From assembly GCF_935825525.1 (NCBI RefSeq), contig NZ_CAKXZT010000160.1, forward strand, positions 62,001 through 126,000: a stretch of DNA of 64,000 nucleotides, read 5' to 3'. This document shows positions 43,117-52,337 of this stretch, piece after piece. This DNA comes from Mesorhizobium escarrei (GTDB taxonomy: Bacteria; Pseudomonadota; Alphaproteobacteria; Rhizobiales; Rhizobiaceae). A program made the position numbers and the translations under genes. The notes beneath the pieces are model-generated. The model saw only the letters and a list, made by a program, of their open reading frames with translations, was not told the DNA's origin and ran no database searches. Position 1 is the stretch's first letter. Each line of letters opens with the position of its first letter.

Positions 43117-43812
43117 CTAGACATACCCGAACGCCTGCATCAGCGGTTTGCCGCGTCCCTCGGTAAGCTCCTTCAATTCCATTTGACCCAGTTCGGTCTT
43201 CCAGCGGCCGCGGCCATCATAGATCGGCTTGTTGACCTGCTGGTTGCGGAGCGCGGCATGTTGCGTCTCAACCTCGACTTCGGCCGGTTTGAACCATTGC
43301 TGCGGGTTCCTGTGGTAGTCGAGCAGGTCCGAACTGAAGGACAGATCGAGAAAGCCGCAGATGCGCTCGACGATCCTGGCCGGATCCTCGACCAGATCCT
43401 CATAGCGGTAGATCAGCACATCCGGCGCTTCCTGTTCGGCAAGAACGAGCGCATTGTCGTCGATCCAGCGGTCGAGCGCCTCCGCTGGATCGCCGAGACG
43501 TTTGGCCAGCGACGCCACGACGTCGCGCCCGTCGCGCACCGGCATCACGAAACGCGCGCCAGGCACGAGCCGGCGGATCCGGCCGACGCGACGGATGTGC
43601 CGCGGCGTCTTCTCAAGCAGAAAGGTCTTTCCGGCGCCAAGCGCGGCGCGCTTCAGCTTCCAGTAGCGGAACATCGCCAGTGGGGTCCATTTGAAGAAAA
43701 CGTTGGTTTCCTGGAAAGGCAGGTAGACGTCGGGATGGGAGGCGAGAATTGTCGCAATCAGGGTTGTGCCGCTATGCCCGCAGCCGCATACGAATCCGGT
43801 CCGCATCACCAT
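43117..43812 (-). CDS. sulfotransferase (Sulfotransfer_1/3-like)
   Basis: 231 residues. The PAPS 5'-loop is FVCGCGHSGTTLIATIL at residue 7. The 3'-loop is FVMPVRDGRDVVASLAKRLG near 90, and LIYRYEDLVEDP is the conserved acceptor-region motif of the family. It differs clearly from the sulfotransferase at 42179-43096, so the two are not recent duplicates and may sulfate different positions. It is just upstream of the asparagine-synthase-like gene on the same strand, spaced by 66 bases with the order AsnB-like then sulfotransferase. Confidence 0.85.
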   Translation of the reverse strand: MVMRTGFVCGCGHSGTTLIATILASHPDVYLPFQETNVFFKWTPLAMFRYWKLKRAALGAGKTFLLEKTPRHIRRVGRIRRLVPGARFVMPVRDGRDVVASLAKRLGDPAEALDRWIDDNALVLAEQEAPDVLIYRYEDLVEDPARIVERICGFLDLSFSSDLLDYHRNPQQWFKPAEVEVETQHAALRNQQVNKPIYDGRGRWKTELGQMELKELTEGRGKPLMQAFGYV

Positions 43813-43878
43813 CTCGGCAGTGTTCCTCCAGCCTGATCCAGCATTGCAACGAAAGAGAAGCTGGCAGCCTTGACGTTG

Positions 43879-45621
43879 CTACGCCGGCGCCCTCGAAATG
43901 TCGGCGTCCTTCAGGAAACCGGATAACACAGCCTCCTGATAGCTGTCCTCGGATTGCGAGGCCACGGCCGTTCGCTTCCAGCTTTGCGGAAGACCAAATC
44001 CCTGCTTCTTGCGCTTGAGCGTGCTCGGCGGCAAAACATCACGGTAGGCGTATTTGAGCCCGCCTTTAAGCTGGCCATCCTTGTAGAGGAACGACTCCGG
44101 CAGACTGAACGCATATTCGATCATCGTTCGTGACAGGAACGGGATCCGCGCCTCGATCGAAACCGACATGCTCAGCCTGTCGACCTTTGTCAGGATGTTG
44201 TTCGGCAGACTGGTATGAAAATCGAGATATTGCAGGCTGCGCAACGGCCCGAGTTCCGGCTTCCACCACGACCTGAGGTGGGCGAGTTCATCATAATCGG
44301 CGGGGATGGCGAAGCGTTCGCGATAGACATCGCGCTGCCATCTGGTTCTGCCGGAGCCAATAGCGAGGCTGAGTTCCACGGGGTCACGTGTCGTGATGAG
44401 GCGAAAATTGCGATTCTTCAGGCGCCACCCGCTCTGAGAACCAAATGGCACGAAGCGCTGTTTCCGGCGAATGCCGCTAAACCGCTTGTATGAGCGATAG
44501 CCGCCGAAAAGCTCGTCTCCACCATCGCCCGTCAGCACGACCGTCCTGTCGCGACTGGCGAATTCGCAGACACGAAACGCCGGTATGGCAGCCTTGTCGG
44601 ACAAAGGCTCGTCGTACCATTGGCGCGTGCGGTCGAAGACGTCATCCAGTTCTGACGGCTGCAGGATGCGGATCGCGTGTTCGGCGCCAAACAGCGCGGC
44701 GACCTTCGCCGCCTGAGCGCTCTCGTCATATTTTGGATCCTCGAAGCCGATTGAAAATGCCTTGGCGGCGGGATTGACGGCAACGGCATGCGACAGGACA
44801 ACCGCTGAATCAATGCCGCCGCTCAGAAAATAGCCGATCGGCACGTCGCTCACCATGTGAGCGGCGACGCTCGCCTGCATACGGTCCCGCAATCCGTCGG
44901 CAAGGCGATCGTCACCCTCCGAGCGGATTTCCGTGGGCAGGTTCCAGTAGCGCCCGACATCGACACGGCCCGTTTCGAAATCGAAGGTCAGCCGATTCGC
45001 GGCCGGAAGCTTGAAGATGTTGCGGTAGAGGCTCTTGGGCGCGGGGATATAGCGGCATGCGAGATAGTCCAGCACAGCGGTCTCGTCGATCGGCGGCAGA
45101 TCGTCGCCGAGCCAAGCCTGCAGCGCTTTCAGTTCCGACGCCCAGGCAAACCGGCGTCCCGAATGGAAGTAGAAGAACGGCTTCATGCCCGGGCGATCCC
45201 GGATGGCGTGCAGTTTGCGACGTTCGCCGTCATGGATAACGGCCGCATACATGCCGTCCAGCCTCTCGCAGAGGCCTTCGAGCCCCCATGCCCGATAGCC
45301 ATGCAGCACGACTTCGGAATCGGACTGTGAGGTGAACACGCACCCTTTTCCAATCAGATCGGCGCGGAGCTCGCGATAATTGTAGATCTCGCCATTGACC
45401 GTGATGGCAAGCTTGCCGTCGGCGCTGACCATGGGCTGATTGCCGGCGGTCGACAGGTCGATGATGCTGAGGCGGCGAAAGCCGTGATAGAGATCGCCGG
45501 TGACGCGCGCGCCACCATGGTTGGGGCCGCGATGTTGCAGAGTGTCGCGTGCCTGGTCGGCGCGATCGATGTCGTCGGGGGAGAACCCCTCGGTACGATA
45601 GACGCCAAACAATCCGCACAT
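43879..45621 (-). CDS. asnB: asparagine synthase (glutamine-hydrolysing)-like amidotransferase
   Basis: 580 residues from the ATG at 45621, which puts the catalytic Cys at position 2 (MCGLFGVYR). The frame to 45729 would bury it. A CGGAG lies eight bases upstream. The glutaminase domain shows LQHRGPNHGG and VNGEIYNYREL. The synthetase domain shows the ATP-pyrophosphatase loop YFLSGGIDSAVVLSHA near residue 260 and TGDGGDELFGGYRSY. AsnB copies inside polysaccharide clusters usually amidate uronic acids rather than aspartate, which fits its neighbours here. Either way it is a complete enzyme. Confidence 0.9.
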   Translation of the reverse strand: MCGLFGVYRTEGFSPDDIDRADQARDTLQHRGPNHGGARVTGDLYHGFRRLSIIDLSTAGNQPMVSADGKLAITVNGEIYNYRELRADLIGKGCVFTSQSDSEVVLHGYRAWGLEGLCERLDGMYAAVIHDGERRKLHAIRDRPGMKPFFYFHSGRRFAWASELKALQAWLGDDLPPIDETAVLDYLACRYIPAPKSLYRNIFKLPAANRLTFDFETGRVDVGRYWNLPTEIRSEGDDRLADGLRDRMQASVAAHMVSDVPIGYFLSGGIDSAVVLSHAVAVNPAAKAFSIGFEDPKYDESAQAAKVAALFGAEHAIRILQPSELDDVFDRTRQWYDEPLSDKAAIPAFRVCEFASRDRTVVLTGDGGDELFGGYRSYKRFSGIRRKQRFVPFGSQSGWRLKNRNFRLITTRDPVELSLAIGSGRTRWQRDVYRERFAIPADYDELAHLRSWWKPELGPLRSLQYLDFHTSLPNNILTKVDRLSMSVSIEARIPFLSRTMIEYAFSLPESFLYKDGQLKGGLKYAYRDVLPPSTLKRKKQGFGLPQSWKRTAVASQSEDSYQEAVLSGFLKDADISRAPA

Positions 45622-45748
45622 CAACTGGCTCCGCAAAAGCTTTTGCCGGCTTCCGCCGGTCGGCCCAGACCAGTATAGGAAACCATTTCGATCCTCAACC
45701 GCCCTGCTGATTGAAGCGGGTTTGAACACTGATAGAACGGTCAGGCGA

Positions 45749-46927
45749 TCATGCGCGATCAGCCTTCAGCAGGCGCGTCAGGTTCTTCTCGGCCTCATCC
45801 ATCACCGCAGCCCAGGGTCGTTCCCGTTTCGAGACCAGCACGGCGGAAGGATAGTAGGGCGTGCGATCGCCCTCGACCGGCCAGGAACGTTTGAAGCCGT
45901 CACCAAGGATGAAGACCGACGGAACGCCGAGCGCGCCGGCCAGATGCGCCCCGGTGTTGCTGATGGTTACGACGGCGTCCATCGCCGCGACCTGCGCGGC
46001 GAAAAGATCCATGTCGACGAGTTGATCCACCAAGACGTCGTGCAAGATACGCGCGGGATCACCATCGGTCAGGATTTTCAGGTCGGGCTCGATCCGGCCA
46101 TACTGCAGCGAAACGAACTGCAGGTCCTGTCGACCGAGCAGCCCGCGCCATGCCGTCAGTGGCGGCAGGTCCTTGCCGGGATTGGAGCTGCCCCATGCGA
46201 TGCCGACCAACGGCTGGCCATCCTGCCGATAGCGGGCGCGAAGTTCAGCGACCCGCGCCGGATCCGGCTTCAGAGGAACAAAATGCTCCCGGATCGTGGT
46301 CTCATTCGTCTCGAACACGGCAGTCAAATGCTGGACGCCGGCAAAGAGCTGGGCCTCGCCATAGGCGGCCTTGGTCCCGGGACCGACGGCCCGCACATCG
46401 GCGGCGGGAAATGTCCGCTGAAACAGCGGCACCAGGCGGTGCTCGACCAGGACGATCAGACGAGCGGCGCGGGCGAGCGCGCGGCCGACGGAACTCGCAT
46501 GGTGGATCGCGGTGGCCAGACCCTGCTTTTCGGTTTCCATCAGATCGACGAGCAGGACCTGGCCCGAGATATCCTGGCCCAGCCATTCGCCGTCGACGCG
46601 GCCCTCAACGATGTGGCGACGGGCGATCTTGAGCTCGGCCGCCGGGCCGTAGGCGCCCATGCGCATCAGCGCCTTGCTGAGCTCGTCGAGCAGGTGGACC
46701 TCACGCCGCGACTTCGCGATCGACCCCAGCGCCAGGGCTTTCGGCAGCGCCGCCGACCAGTCGCGCGCCTCGATGCTTCGCCTGTAATCTGCCATCTGAT
46801 CGGCAATGTCGCCATCGCGCCAGCGCAGGAAAAGCTGCCGCCGGTGACGACGGAACCAGACCTTGTAATTGTAGCCGGCGAGCGCGACAACGCGGCGAAC
46901 CCGGCCAAGCAGTTGACTAGCTTCCAT
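45749..46927 (-). CDS. GT-B/heptosyltransferase-like protein, tandem paralogue 1
   Basis: 392 residues from the ATG at 46927, which overlaps the stop of the upstream paralogue by 11 bases. The open frame to 47125 is out of family. An N-terminal helical part, about residues 1-115, is followed by a GT-B-like C-terminal half: VGIAWGSSNPGKDLPPL near 240, FVSLQYGRIEPDL, then MDAVVTISNTGAHLAGALGVPS near 325. That last block is the ADP-heptose transferase (GT9)-type donor loop. It is probably a glycosyltransferase acting on a surface glycan. The next two genes upstream encode the same architecture. Confidence 0.75.
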   Translation of the reverse strand: MEASQLLGRVRRVVALAGYNYKVWFRRHRRQLFLRWRDGDIADQMADYRRSIEARDWSAALPKALALGSIAKSRREVHLLDELSKALMRMGAYGPAAELKIARRHIVEGRVDGEWLGQDISGQVLLVDLMETEKQGLATAIHHASSVGRALARAARLIVLVEHRLVPLFQRTFPAADVRAVGPGTKAAYGEAQLFAGVQHLTAVFETNETTIREHFVPLKPDPARVAELRARYRQDGQPLVGIAWGSSNPGKDLPPLTAWRGLLGRQDLQFVSLQYGRIEPDLKILTDGDPARILHDVLVDQLVDMDLFAAQVAAMDAVVTISNTGAHLAGALGVPSVFILGDGFKRSWPVEGDRTPYYPSAVLVSKRERPWAAVMDEAEKNLTRLLKADRA

Positions 46928-48101
46928 CACCAGCTCCACCGATGGTTTGCGCCACCCGGCCACCTGCTTCCCGCATCGCGGACGCCCACGCCCGGCCGCC
47001 CTTTCGCACCAGTCGAACGCTTGGATATGTGGCCACGGTCTCGCCGAAGGCAGGCCACGACAGCCGAAACCCATCGTCGAGCAGGACGACGGTCGGCACG
47101 CCGAGCGCTCCCGCCAGATTGGCACCGGTATTGCTGATCGTCACCACCGCGTCGAGGGCGGCGATTTGCGCGGCGAACCGGTCCATATCCGACAATTGGT
47201 CCACCGACGCGTCATGGATGATGCGTCCCGGCGCCCAGCGCTCGAATTCGGAGAGCGCTGGCCCGACATCGCCATATTGCATGCTGACGAAACGGCCAGG
47301 CAGATTGCCGAGCAGCGCCCGCCAGTCGTCCAGGGCCGGCAGGTCCTTGCTCTTGTTCAGACTTCCCCAGGCAAAGCCGATCAGGGGACCCGGGCCATGA
47401 GCGAGATAGGCGCCGCGCAACTCGGCGACAAGCCGGCGGTCCGGCTCCAACGGAACGAAGGGCGCGCGCGCCGTCGGCTCATCCGGCCAGAGGTGCCTCG
47501 CCAGTGTCTCGAAGCAGGCGAAGACATCGGCGTCGACCGCCGCCGCCCCTTCCGCCTCTGGCCTGACATCGAGCGCGGGATATGTTCTGCGATAAAGTGG
47601 CGCCAGTCGCGGCTCGACCAGGACGGTGCATCGGTCGGCGGCCGCGACCACCGGGCCAAGCAGCGACGCGAACTGGAGGAAGATCGCAAGATCGCCTTCG
47701 CGCCGCTCGACGGCAAGGCTGCGACCCGCAAGATCATTGCCATCCCATTCGGGCCGGCCGGGCACTTGCTTGCTCGACGCGATCAACTGCCAGGCGCGGT
47801 TGCCGCCGCCGAGGCGTCTCAGTCCACGCCCGGCTTTTTTGACAAGCCCGCGATCGCCAAGCTTCTCACCGAGCAGGCCGAGCGCCAGCGCATGATCCCG
47901 AGCCGCCTGCCAGTCACAACGCTCGACGCTCCGCGCCATAAGCTCCAAATGCCGTTCAACGCTTTGGTCGCCATGGCGCGAGGGCCGCCTGAAAAACGTC
48001 CTCCCCCGATCGAGAAGCTTCCGCAGCCAGCTGCCGTCAACAGCTTGCGGGCGCAGGTCGGCGGCTTTTGCCTTTTTGAGGATGGATCGTCTGCTCGGCA
48101 C
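46917..48101 (-). CDS. GT-B/heptosyltransferase-like protein, tandem paralogue 2
   Basis: 394 residues from a GTG at 48101, seven bases after the stop of the third paralogue. The same build as its neighbours: helical N-terminus, then LIGFAWGSLNKSKDLPAL, RFVSMQYGDVGPALSEF and LDAVVTISNTGANLAGALGV followed by DDGFRLSWPAFGE. The His of the SNTxAHL motif is Asn here (TGANLAG), unlike in paralogues 1 and 3, so the donor site may differ or be inactive. Tight spacing of all three genes implies a single transcript. Confidence 0.75.
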   Translation of the reverse strand: MPSRRSILKKAKAADLRPQAVDGSWLRKLLDRGRTFFRRPSRHGDQSVERHLELMARSVERCDWQAARDHALALGLLGEKLGDRGLVKKAGRGLRRLGGGNRAWQLIASSKQVPGRPEWDGNDLAGRSLAVERREGDLAIFLQFASLLGPVVAAADRCTVLVEPRLAPLYRRTYPALDVRPEAEGAAAVDADVFACFETLARHLWPDEPTARAPFVPLEPDRRLVAELRGAYLAHGPGPLIGFAWGSLNKSKDLPALDDWRALLGNLPGRFVSMQYGDVGPALSEFERWAPGRIIHDASVDQLSDMDRFAAQIAALDAVVTISNTGANLAGALGVPTVVLLDDGFRLSWPAFGETVATYPSVRLVRKGGRAWASAMREAGGRVAQTIGGAGDGS

Positions 48102-48108
48102 GTCGCCC

Positions 48109-49287
48109 TCAATTTTTGCCGGACAGCGTCGAAGGTGCGGTCAGAACCGACGAGAGCCGCCGGCCGACTTCGTCGAGCACCACCGGCCATGCGCGCCCTT
48201 CCTTGTGTATGACGATGCCCTTTGGATACCAGGGCGTTCGATCGCCAGTCACCGGCCACGCTGTCTGAAAATTGTCGTCGATCAGGAAAATGGTCGGCAG
48301 GCCGAGTGCTCCGGACAGATGCGCCGCCGTATTGCTGATCGTCACCACGGCATCGAGCGCGGCGATCTGCGCGGCGAAACGGTCCATATCGACCATTTGA
48401 TCGACGCTTTCGTCAAAGATAAGACGGTCGTCATTGCCGTTGCGCAGGCGCCGCAGCGCCGGCTTGATCTGCCCGTACTGAAGCGAGACGAATGTCGCTG
48501 GCGTCTGGGCGATGAACCGGGCCCAGTCGGGGAAATCAGGCACGTCCTTGGTGTGGGATTTGCTGCCCCAGGAGAGGCCGACCAGTGGCTGATCCGTCAT
48601 CGAGCGATAGCGCTTGCGGAATGTCTCGACGAGTTCAGGATCTGCCCGCAGCGGCACGAAATCTGCGGCTAGTCTTTCGGCATCGCGGCCGAAAATCCAG
48701 GCGAGATTTTCGAAGGTCGCAAATTTGTCACCAACGACATTCTGCTGCGCTGGGACCACGGTCGCGTTCGGGAACGTTCGCTGCACAAGCGATACGAGGC
48801 GCGGCTCGACGCGAATCGTCGCGCTTTGCGCGCAGGCAGCGGCGGCGCCGGCCAGTCGCGCATGGCGGATGACGCGGCCAAGACTTCGAGGGTCATCCTC
48901 CACAAGATCGATCAGCAGCCTATCCGAACCGAGATTTTCGCCGGACCATTCATTGGCGCCCTTGCCTTTTCGTTGCCGGCGAGCCGAAAGCCGAAGCTCG
49001 GCCGCCCGCGCGAAGTCGCCCAGCCGTTCGAGCGCCTGGCCCGCCTTCTGCATCATTTCAGGGTCGCCGGCACGATCGGCAATGATGGCCATTTCATTGG
49101 TAGTTGCTTCAAGGCCTGTCCAGTCCCTGCGCGCGATCAGCGCGTCGGCCCTGGCCTGCTGGTCCAGAACCGAGCGGGGCTTGGAGCCGGCAAACAGCGT
49201 CCGCGCCGCCTTTGTGTATCGGCGCAACCGCAGGCCCAATCCACCAATGACATAGCGGATACGGGAACCGTGGTAAAAACTGGTCAT
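48109..49287 (-). CDS. GT-B/heptosyltransferase-like protein, tandem paralogue 3
   Basis: 392 residues. C-terminal blocks match paralogues 1 and 2: VGLSWGSKSHTKDVPDF, TFVSLQYGQIKPALRRL, ALDAVVTISNTAAHLSGALG and WPVTGDRTPWYPKG. The N-terminal 130 residues contain short helical repeats (LERLGDFARAAELRL resembles one TPR half), so these are N-terminal-helical, C-terminal GT-B proteins of the kind found in alphaproteobacterial polysaccharide loci. It starts six bases after the ABC-transporter gene ends, so exporter and paralogues form one operon. Confidence 0.75.
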   Translation of the reverse strand: MTSFYHGSRIRYVIGGLGLRLRRYTKAARTLFAGSKPRSVLDQQARADALIARRDWTGLEATTNEMAIIADRAGDPEMMQKAGQALERLGDFARAAELRLSARRQRKGKGANEWSGENLGSDRLLIDLVEDDPRSLGRVIRHARLAGAAAACAQSATIRVEPRLVSLVQRTFPNATVVPAQQNVVGDKFATFENLAWIFGRDAERLAADFVPLRADPELVETFRKRYRSMTDQPLVGLSWGSKSHTKDVPDFPDWARFIAQTPATFVSLQYGQIKPALRRLRNGNDDRLIFDESVDQMVDMDRFAAQIAALDAVVTISNTAAHLSGALGLPTIFLIDDNFQTAWPVTGDRTPWYPKGIVIHKEGRAWPVVLDEVGRRLSSVLTAPSTLSGKN

Positions 49288-49293
49288 CGGCCT

Positions 49294-51099
49294 TCAGCGC
49301 AATACGCTCTGACGCAGCTTTTTGCCGCCCTCGACGCGCGGAGCGGCCGCTTCCAGATGGAAGATCGAGCGATAGATCTCGCTGCGCCCGGCAAGCTCGT
49401 CATGAGTCCCGGAGTCCGCGAGCAAGCCTGCGTCGAATACGAGGATGCGATCGGCCGCCTTGATGGTTGAAAGCCGGTGCGCGATGCAGATGACCGTGCG
49501 CTCGAACGCATTGTCGAACGCAGCCTCCATGACCGCCCGTTCGTTTTCGCCGTCGAGCGCCGATGTCGCCTCGTCGTAGACAATCACCGGAGCATTCTTG
49601 AGCATGGCGCGCGCGATGGCAACGCGCTGTTTCTGGCCGCCCGACAGATTGGCGCCGCTCGGCCCGACAAGCGTGTCGAGTCCGTTTTCCAGGTTAGAGG
49701 CAAAGCCGGTGACCCGGGCGAGTTCGGCCGCGGCCTCGATCTCCCGATCGGTGGCGTTCGGGCGCCCGTCGCGGATATTGTCGCGGATCGAGCCCTCGAA
49801 CAGGAAGACGTCCTGTGACACCAGCGCGATATTGTCGCGAACGTCGGACAGGCTGATCTTCGAAATATCCTTGCCGTCGAGGAGAACCCTGCCCTTGTCC
49901 GGCTCCATCAGGCGCAGGATCAGATTGACGATGGTTGTCTTGCCGGCGCCGGAGCGGCCGACGATCGCCAGCTTCTCACGAGGTCGCACCTCGAAGGAAA
50001 CACCGTGCAACGCCGGGCTGTTGCCTTCATAGGAGAAGGCCACATCCTCAAAACGGATACCGCCCTCGACATCACCGAGGTGCTCGCCCGCGGTGGCGAG
50101 TTGTCGCTGTTCGGGCGTGTCGATCAGATCATACATCTGCTCGACGGCCACCATTTGCTTCTGGGTGTCGACATTGACCCGGGCCAGCCGCTTGGCTGGC
50201 TCATAGGCAAGCATAAAGGCAGTTATGAAGGCCATGAATTCGCCCGGCGTCTTGCCGTTGCCGAGGGTCTGCCAACTGGCATACATGATGAAAAGGCCGA
50301 TGATGAAGCCGCCGCCGGTCTCCATCAATGGACTCATCAACGCCGATGTCCGGTTGATCTGGATGCCGCGCCTTTCCATCTTGCCGACGGCCTTGGCGAA
50401 ACTGGCGGCCGCCTTGTCTTCGAGCTGGAACGACTTGATGGTGCGGATGCCTTCGACGGCTTCCGTGCCGATCGACTGGACCAGTGCTGCCAACTCCGTC
50501 TCGCCCCTTGCCAGCGCCCTGAGCTTCCTGGTGATGGCACCCACCGACAGGAACAGCAGGGGTAGAACCGTCACGGATATCAGCGACATCACCGGATCCT
50601 GCTTGACCATGACGCTTGCCAGGGCAATCAGCTTCAGCACATCGGAGACGGCGCTGCTCGTAAGGGTGAGAATAACGGCGGCCGCGGCGCGCGCGTTGAA
50701 CATGATCTTGGAGACGAATTTCGCCGGATGCTGGTTGGCGAACCGATTGATGTCGAAACGCACCATTCGGGAAAACTGGCGGTTTTGAAGGTCCGAAACG
50801 ATAGCCCGGCGAATCTTCCCCGTCGTGATGGTCTGGCAGTAGTCGGCGATCCCCTTGACCAGGAAAATGCCGATGATCACGGCGCTGATGCCCCATGCGG
50901 CGGCAGCGTTCCGTTCCACAAATATGCTATTGACCATGACACTCATGATCCAAGCCGTTGCGCCGGTCGCCGCCGCAGCGGCGATCGAACACAGCAAACC
51001 TGTCACATAAAGCGCCTTATGCGGTGGCAGGTTCTCGACGATCAGGCGCTTGACCAGCGGATACGCCAGGGCCGCTGAAATTTTTTTCTTTGCGCTCAT
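49294..51099 (-). CDS. MsbA-like ABC exporter (fused permease-ATPase)
   Basis: About 601 residues from the ATG at 51099, with GGGAAACGG upstream. The frame to 51177 is a poor leader. Six membrane helices in the first 320 residues (for example ALYVTGLLCSIAAAAATGA and VLPLLFLSVGAI) precede the ATPase domain: KLAIVGRSGAGKTTIVNLIL (Walker A), ANLSGGQKQRVAIARAML (signature), VIVYDEATSALDGE (Walker B) and the AHRLS H-loop. Half-transporters of this type flip lipid A, lipid-linked sugars or polysaccharides. As first gene of the operon with three glycosyltransferase-like paralogues it probably exports their glycolipid product. Confidence 0.9.
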   Translation of the reverse strand: MSAKKKISAALAYPLVKRLIVENLPPHKALYVTGLLCSIAAAAATGATAWIMSVMVNSIFVERNAAAAWGISAVIIGIFLVKGIADYCQTITTGKIRRAIVSDLQNRQFSRMVRFDINRFANQHPAKFVSKIMFNARAAAAVILTLTSSAVSDVLKLIALASVMVKQDPVMSLISVTVLPLLFLSVGAITRKLRALARGETELAALVQSIGTEAVEGIRTIKSFQLEDKAAASFAKAVGKMERRGIQINRTSALMSPLMETGGGFIIGLFIMYASWQTLGNGKTPGEFMAFITAFMLAYEPAKRLARVNVDTQKQMVAVEQMYDLIDTPEQRQLATAGEHLGDVEGGIRFEDVAFSYEGNSPALHGVSFEVRPREKLAIVGRSGAGKTTIVNLILRLMEPDKGRVLLDGKDISKISLSDVRDNIALVSQDVFLFEGSIRDNIRDGRPNATDREIEAAAELARVTGFASNLENGLDTLVGPSGANLSGGQKQRVAIARAMLKNAPVIVYDEATSALDGENERAVMEAAFDNAFERTVICIAHRLSTIKAADRILVFDAGLLADSGTHDELAGRSEIYRSIFHLEAAAPRVEGGKKLRQSVLR

Positions 51100-51245
51100 T
51101 CCGTTTCCCGATGCGATATATCGTTTTTTGACGACCTCGCTCCCGCCAATCCATGAAAATTCTCTCGACGCCGTCACATCTGCGCCAAACTGATATGTGA
51201 CGTCTGACTTCGTTCGAAGTTATAGTCAATCTTGAATCCTCCTGA

Positions 51246-52334
51246 TTGCGGGTAGCGGCGAAGCGGACCGAGTGTCGGGCATTGCTGACGGCGGCCGGCT
51301 ATGACGATTATGGAGCGGTTGTGGCATTACTAGAGCGAGTTCGACGAAAGTACCTTCGGCACCGCCACCAACTCGGATACATCAAAGCTATCCATTTGAT
51401 GGCATCGAACAAATCAAACACGAAGTATGACGACTTTGTCAGTTCCGGCGCTATTACAATCCGCAAAACCTCATTGTTCACTTCTGACGATATATTCTTC
51501 ACGATGGGGAGTTGCTTCGCGCAGGAAATTCGACGTGCATTGACACGCAGACAGATCGCGTGTGTTCCGTCCTATAGAAATATCAGCTTCGACCCGGCAG
51601 AAGCTATTGTAGACGAGCTGCCTCGGCAGGAGCACATGAACTTCTACAACACTTTCACTGTTCGCCTTCAGATCGAACAATTGCTCGGCTTGTGGGATCA
51701 AGCCGATGACGATTGGTGGCAGGTTAGGAAACGTGTGCCTTGGGGCTCGGGCTGCTTTCAGGACCCGTACCGCCGCGGTATCTTCGCCAAATCTCCGCAA
51801 GTTCTCAGAGCCGTGATCGAGAGCATGAACCGGGAGATGCGGCTTGGCTTTGATGCAGCGACGGCATTCATATTCACCTTCGGAATGACCGAGGTCTTCA
51901 TCAACAAGGCCAGCGGCAAGGTCGCGGCACAGAAACCGCTCTATCGTGGCGGCGGCGGGATGCAGGAAACGACGCTTCACGTCAGCGGCTTTCAGGAAAA
52001 CCACGCCAACGTGATGGCCATCGTGGACATGGTCCGCAAACACAAACCCGATGCACCGATAATTCTCACAGTCTCACCGGTTGCGTTGGCTCGGACGTTT
52101 CAGGACGCGGATGTCGTCACCGCGAGTACTGAAGGCAAATCCGTTCTTCGGGCTGTGCTTGGTCAAGTCTGCCGGGAACGGGACAATGTCCATTACCTTC
52201 CCTCGTTCGAGTTTGTCACCTATGGAGGCCTTGCTCGCAGCTACAGGGAGGACCTGCGGCACGTAAAGACGCCGATCGTCAACGACATCGTTGAACAGTT
52301 CTTCAACGCGTACTTTGCCCCGCCGTCGGCGTAG
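51246..52334 (+). CDS. GSCFA domain protein
   Basis: Up to 362 residues. The name-giving motif is FFTMGSCFAQEIRRAL near residue 85, followed by NTFTVRLQIEQLLGLW and FIFTFGMTEVFIN and, later, ILTVSPVALARTF. These are features of the GSCFA domain, an SGNH-hydrolase-like fold often found with polysaccharide genes and suspected of acyl transfer or removal. The listed start is TTG. A GTG near 51318 with GGAG five bases upstream, or the ATG at 51399, are equally possible because the first 50 residues are not conserved. It is divergent from the exporter and followed by the TylF-like gene on the other strand. Confidence 0.8.
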   Translation: MRVAAKRTECRALLTAAGYDDYGAVVALLERVRRKYLRHRHQLGYIKAIHLMASNKSNTKYDDFVSSGAITIRKTSLFTSDDIFFTMGSCFAQEIRRALTRRQIACVPSYRNISFDPAEAIVDELPRQEHMNFYNTFTVRLQIEQLLGLWDQADDDWWQVRKRVPWGSGCFQDPYRRGIFAKSPQVLRAVIESMNREMRLGFDAATAFIFTFGMTEVFINKASGKVAAQKPLYRGGGGMQETTLHVSGFQENHANVMAIVDMVRKHKPDAPIILTVSPVALARTFQDADVVTASTEGKSVLRAVLGQVCRERDNVHYLPSFEFVTYGGLARSYREDLRHVKTPIVNDIVEQFFNAYFAPPSA

Positions 52335-52337
52335 CCG

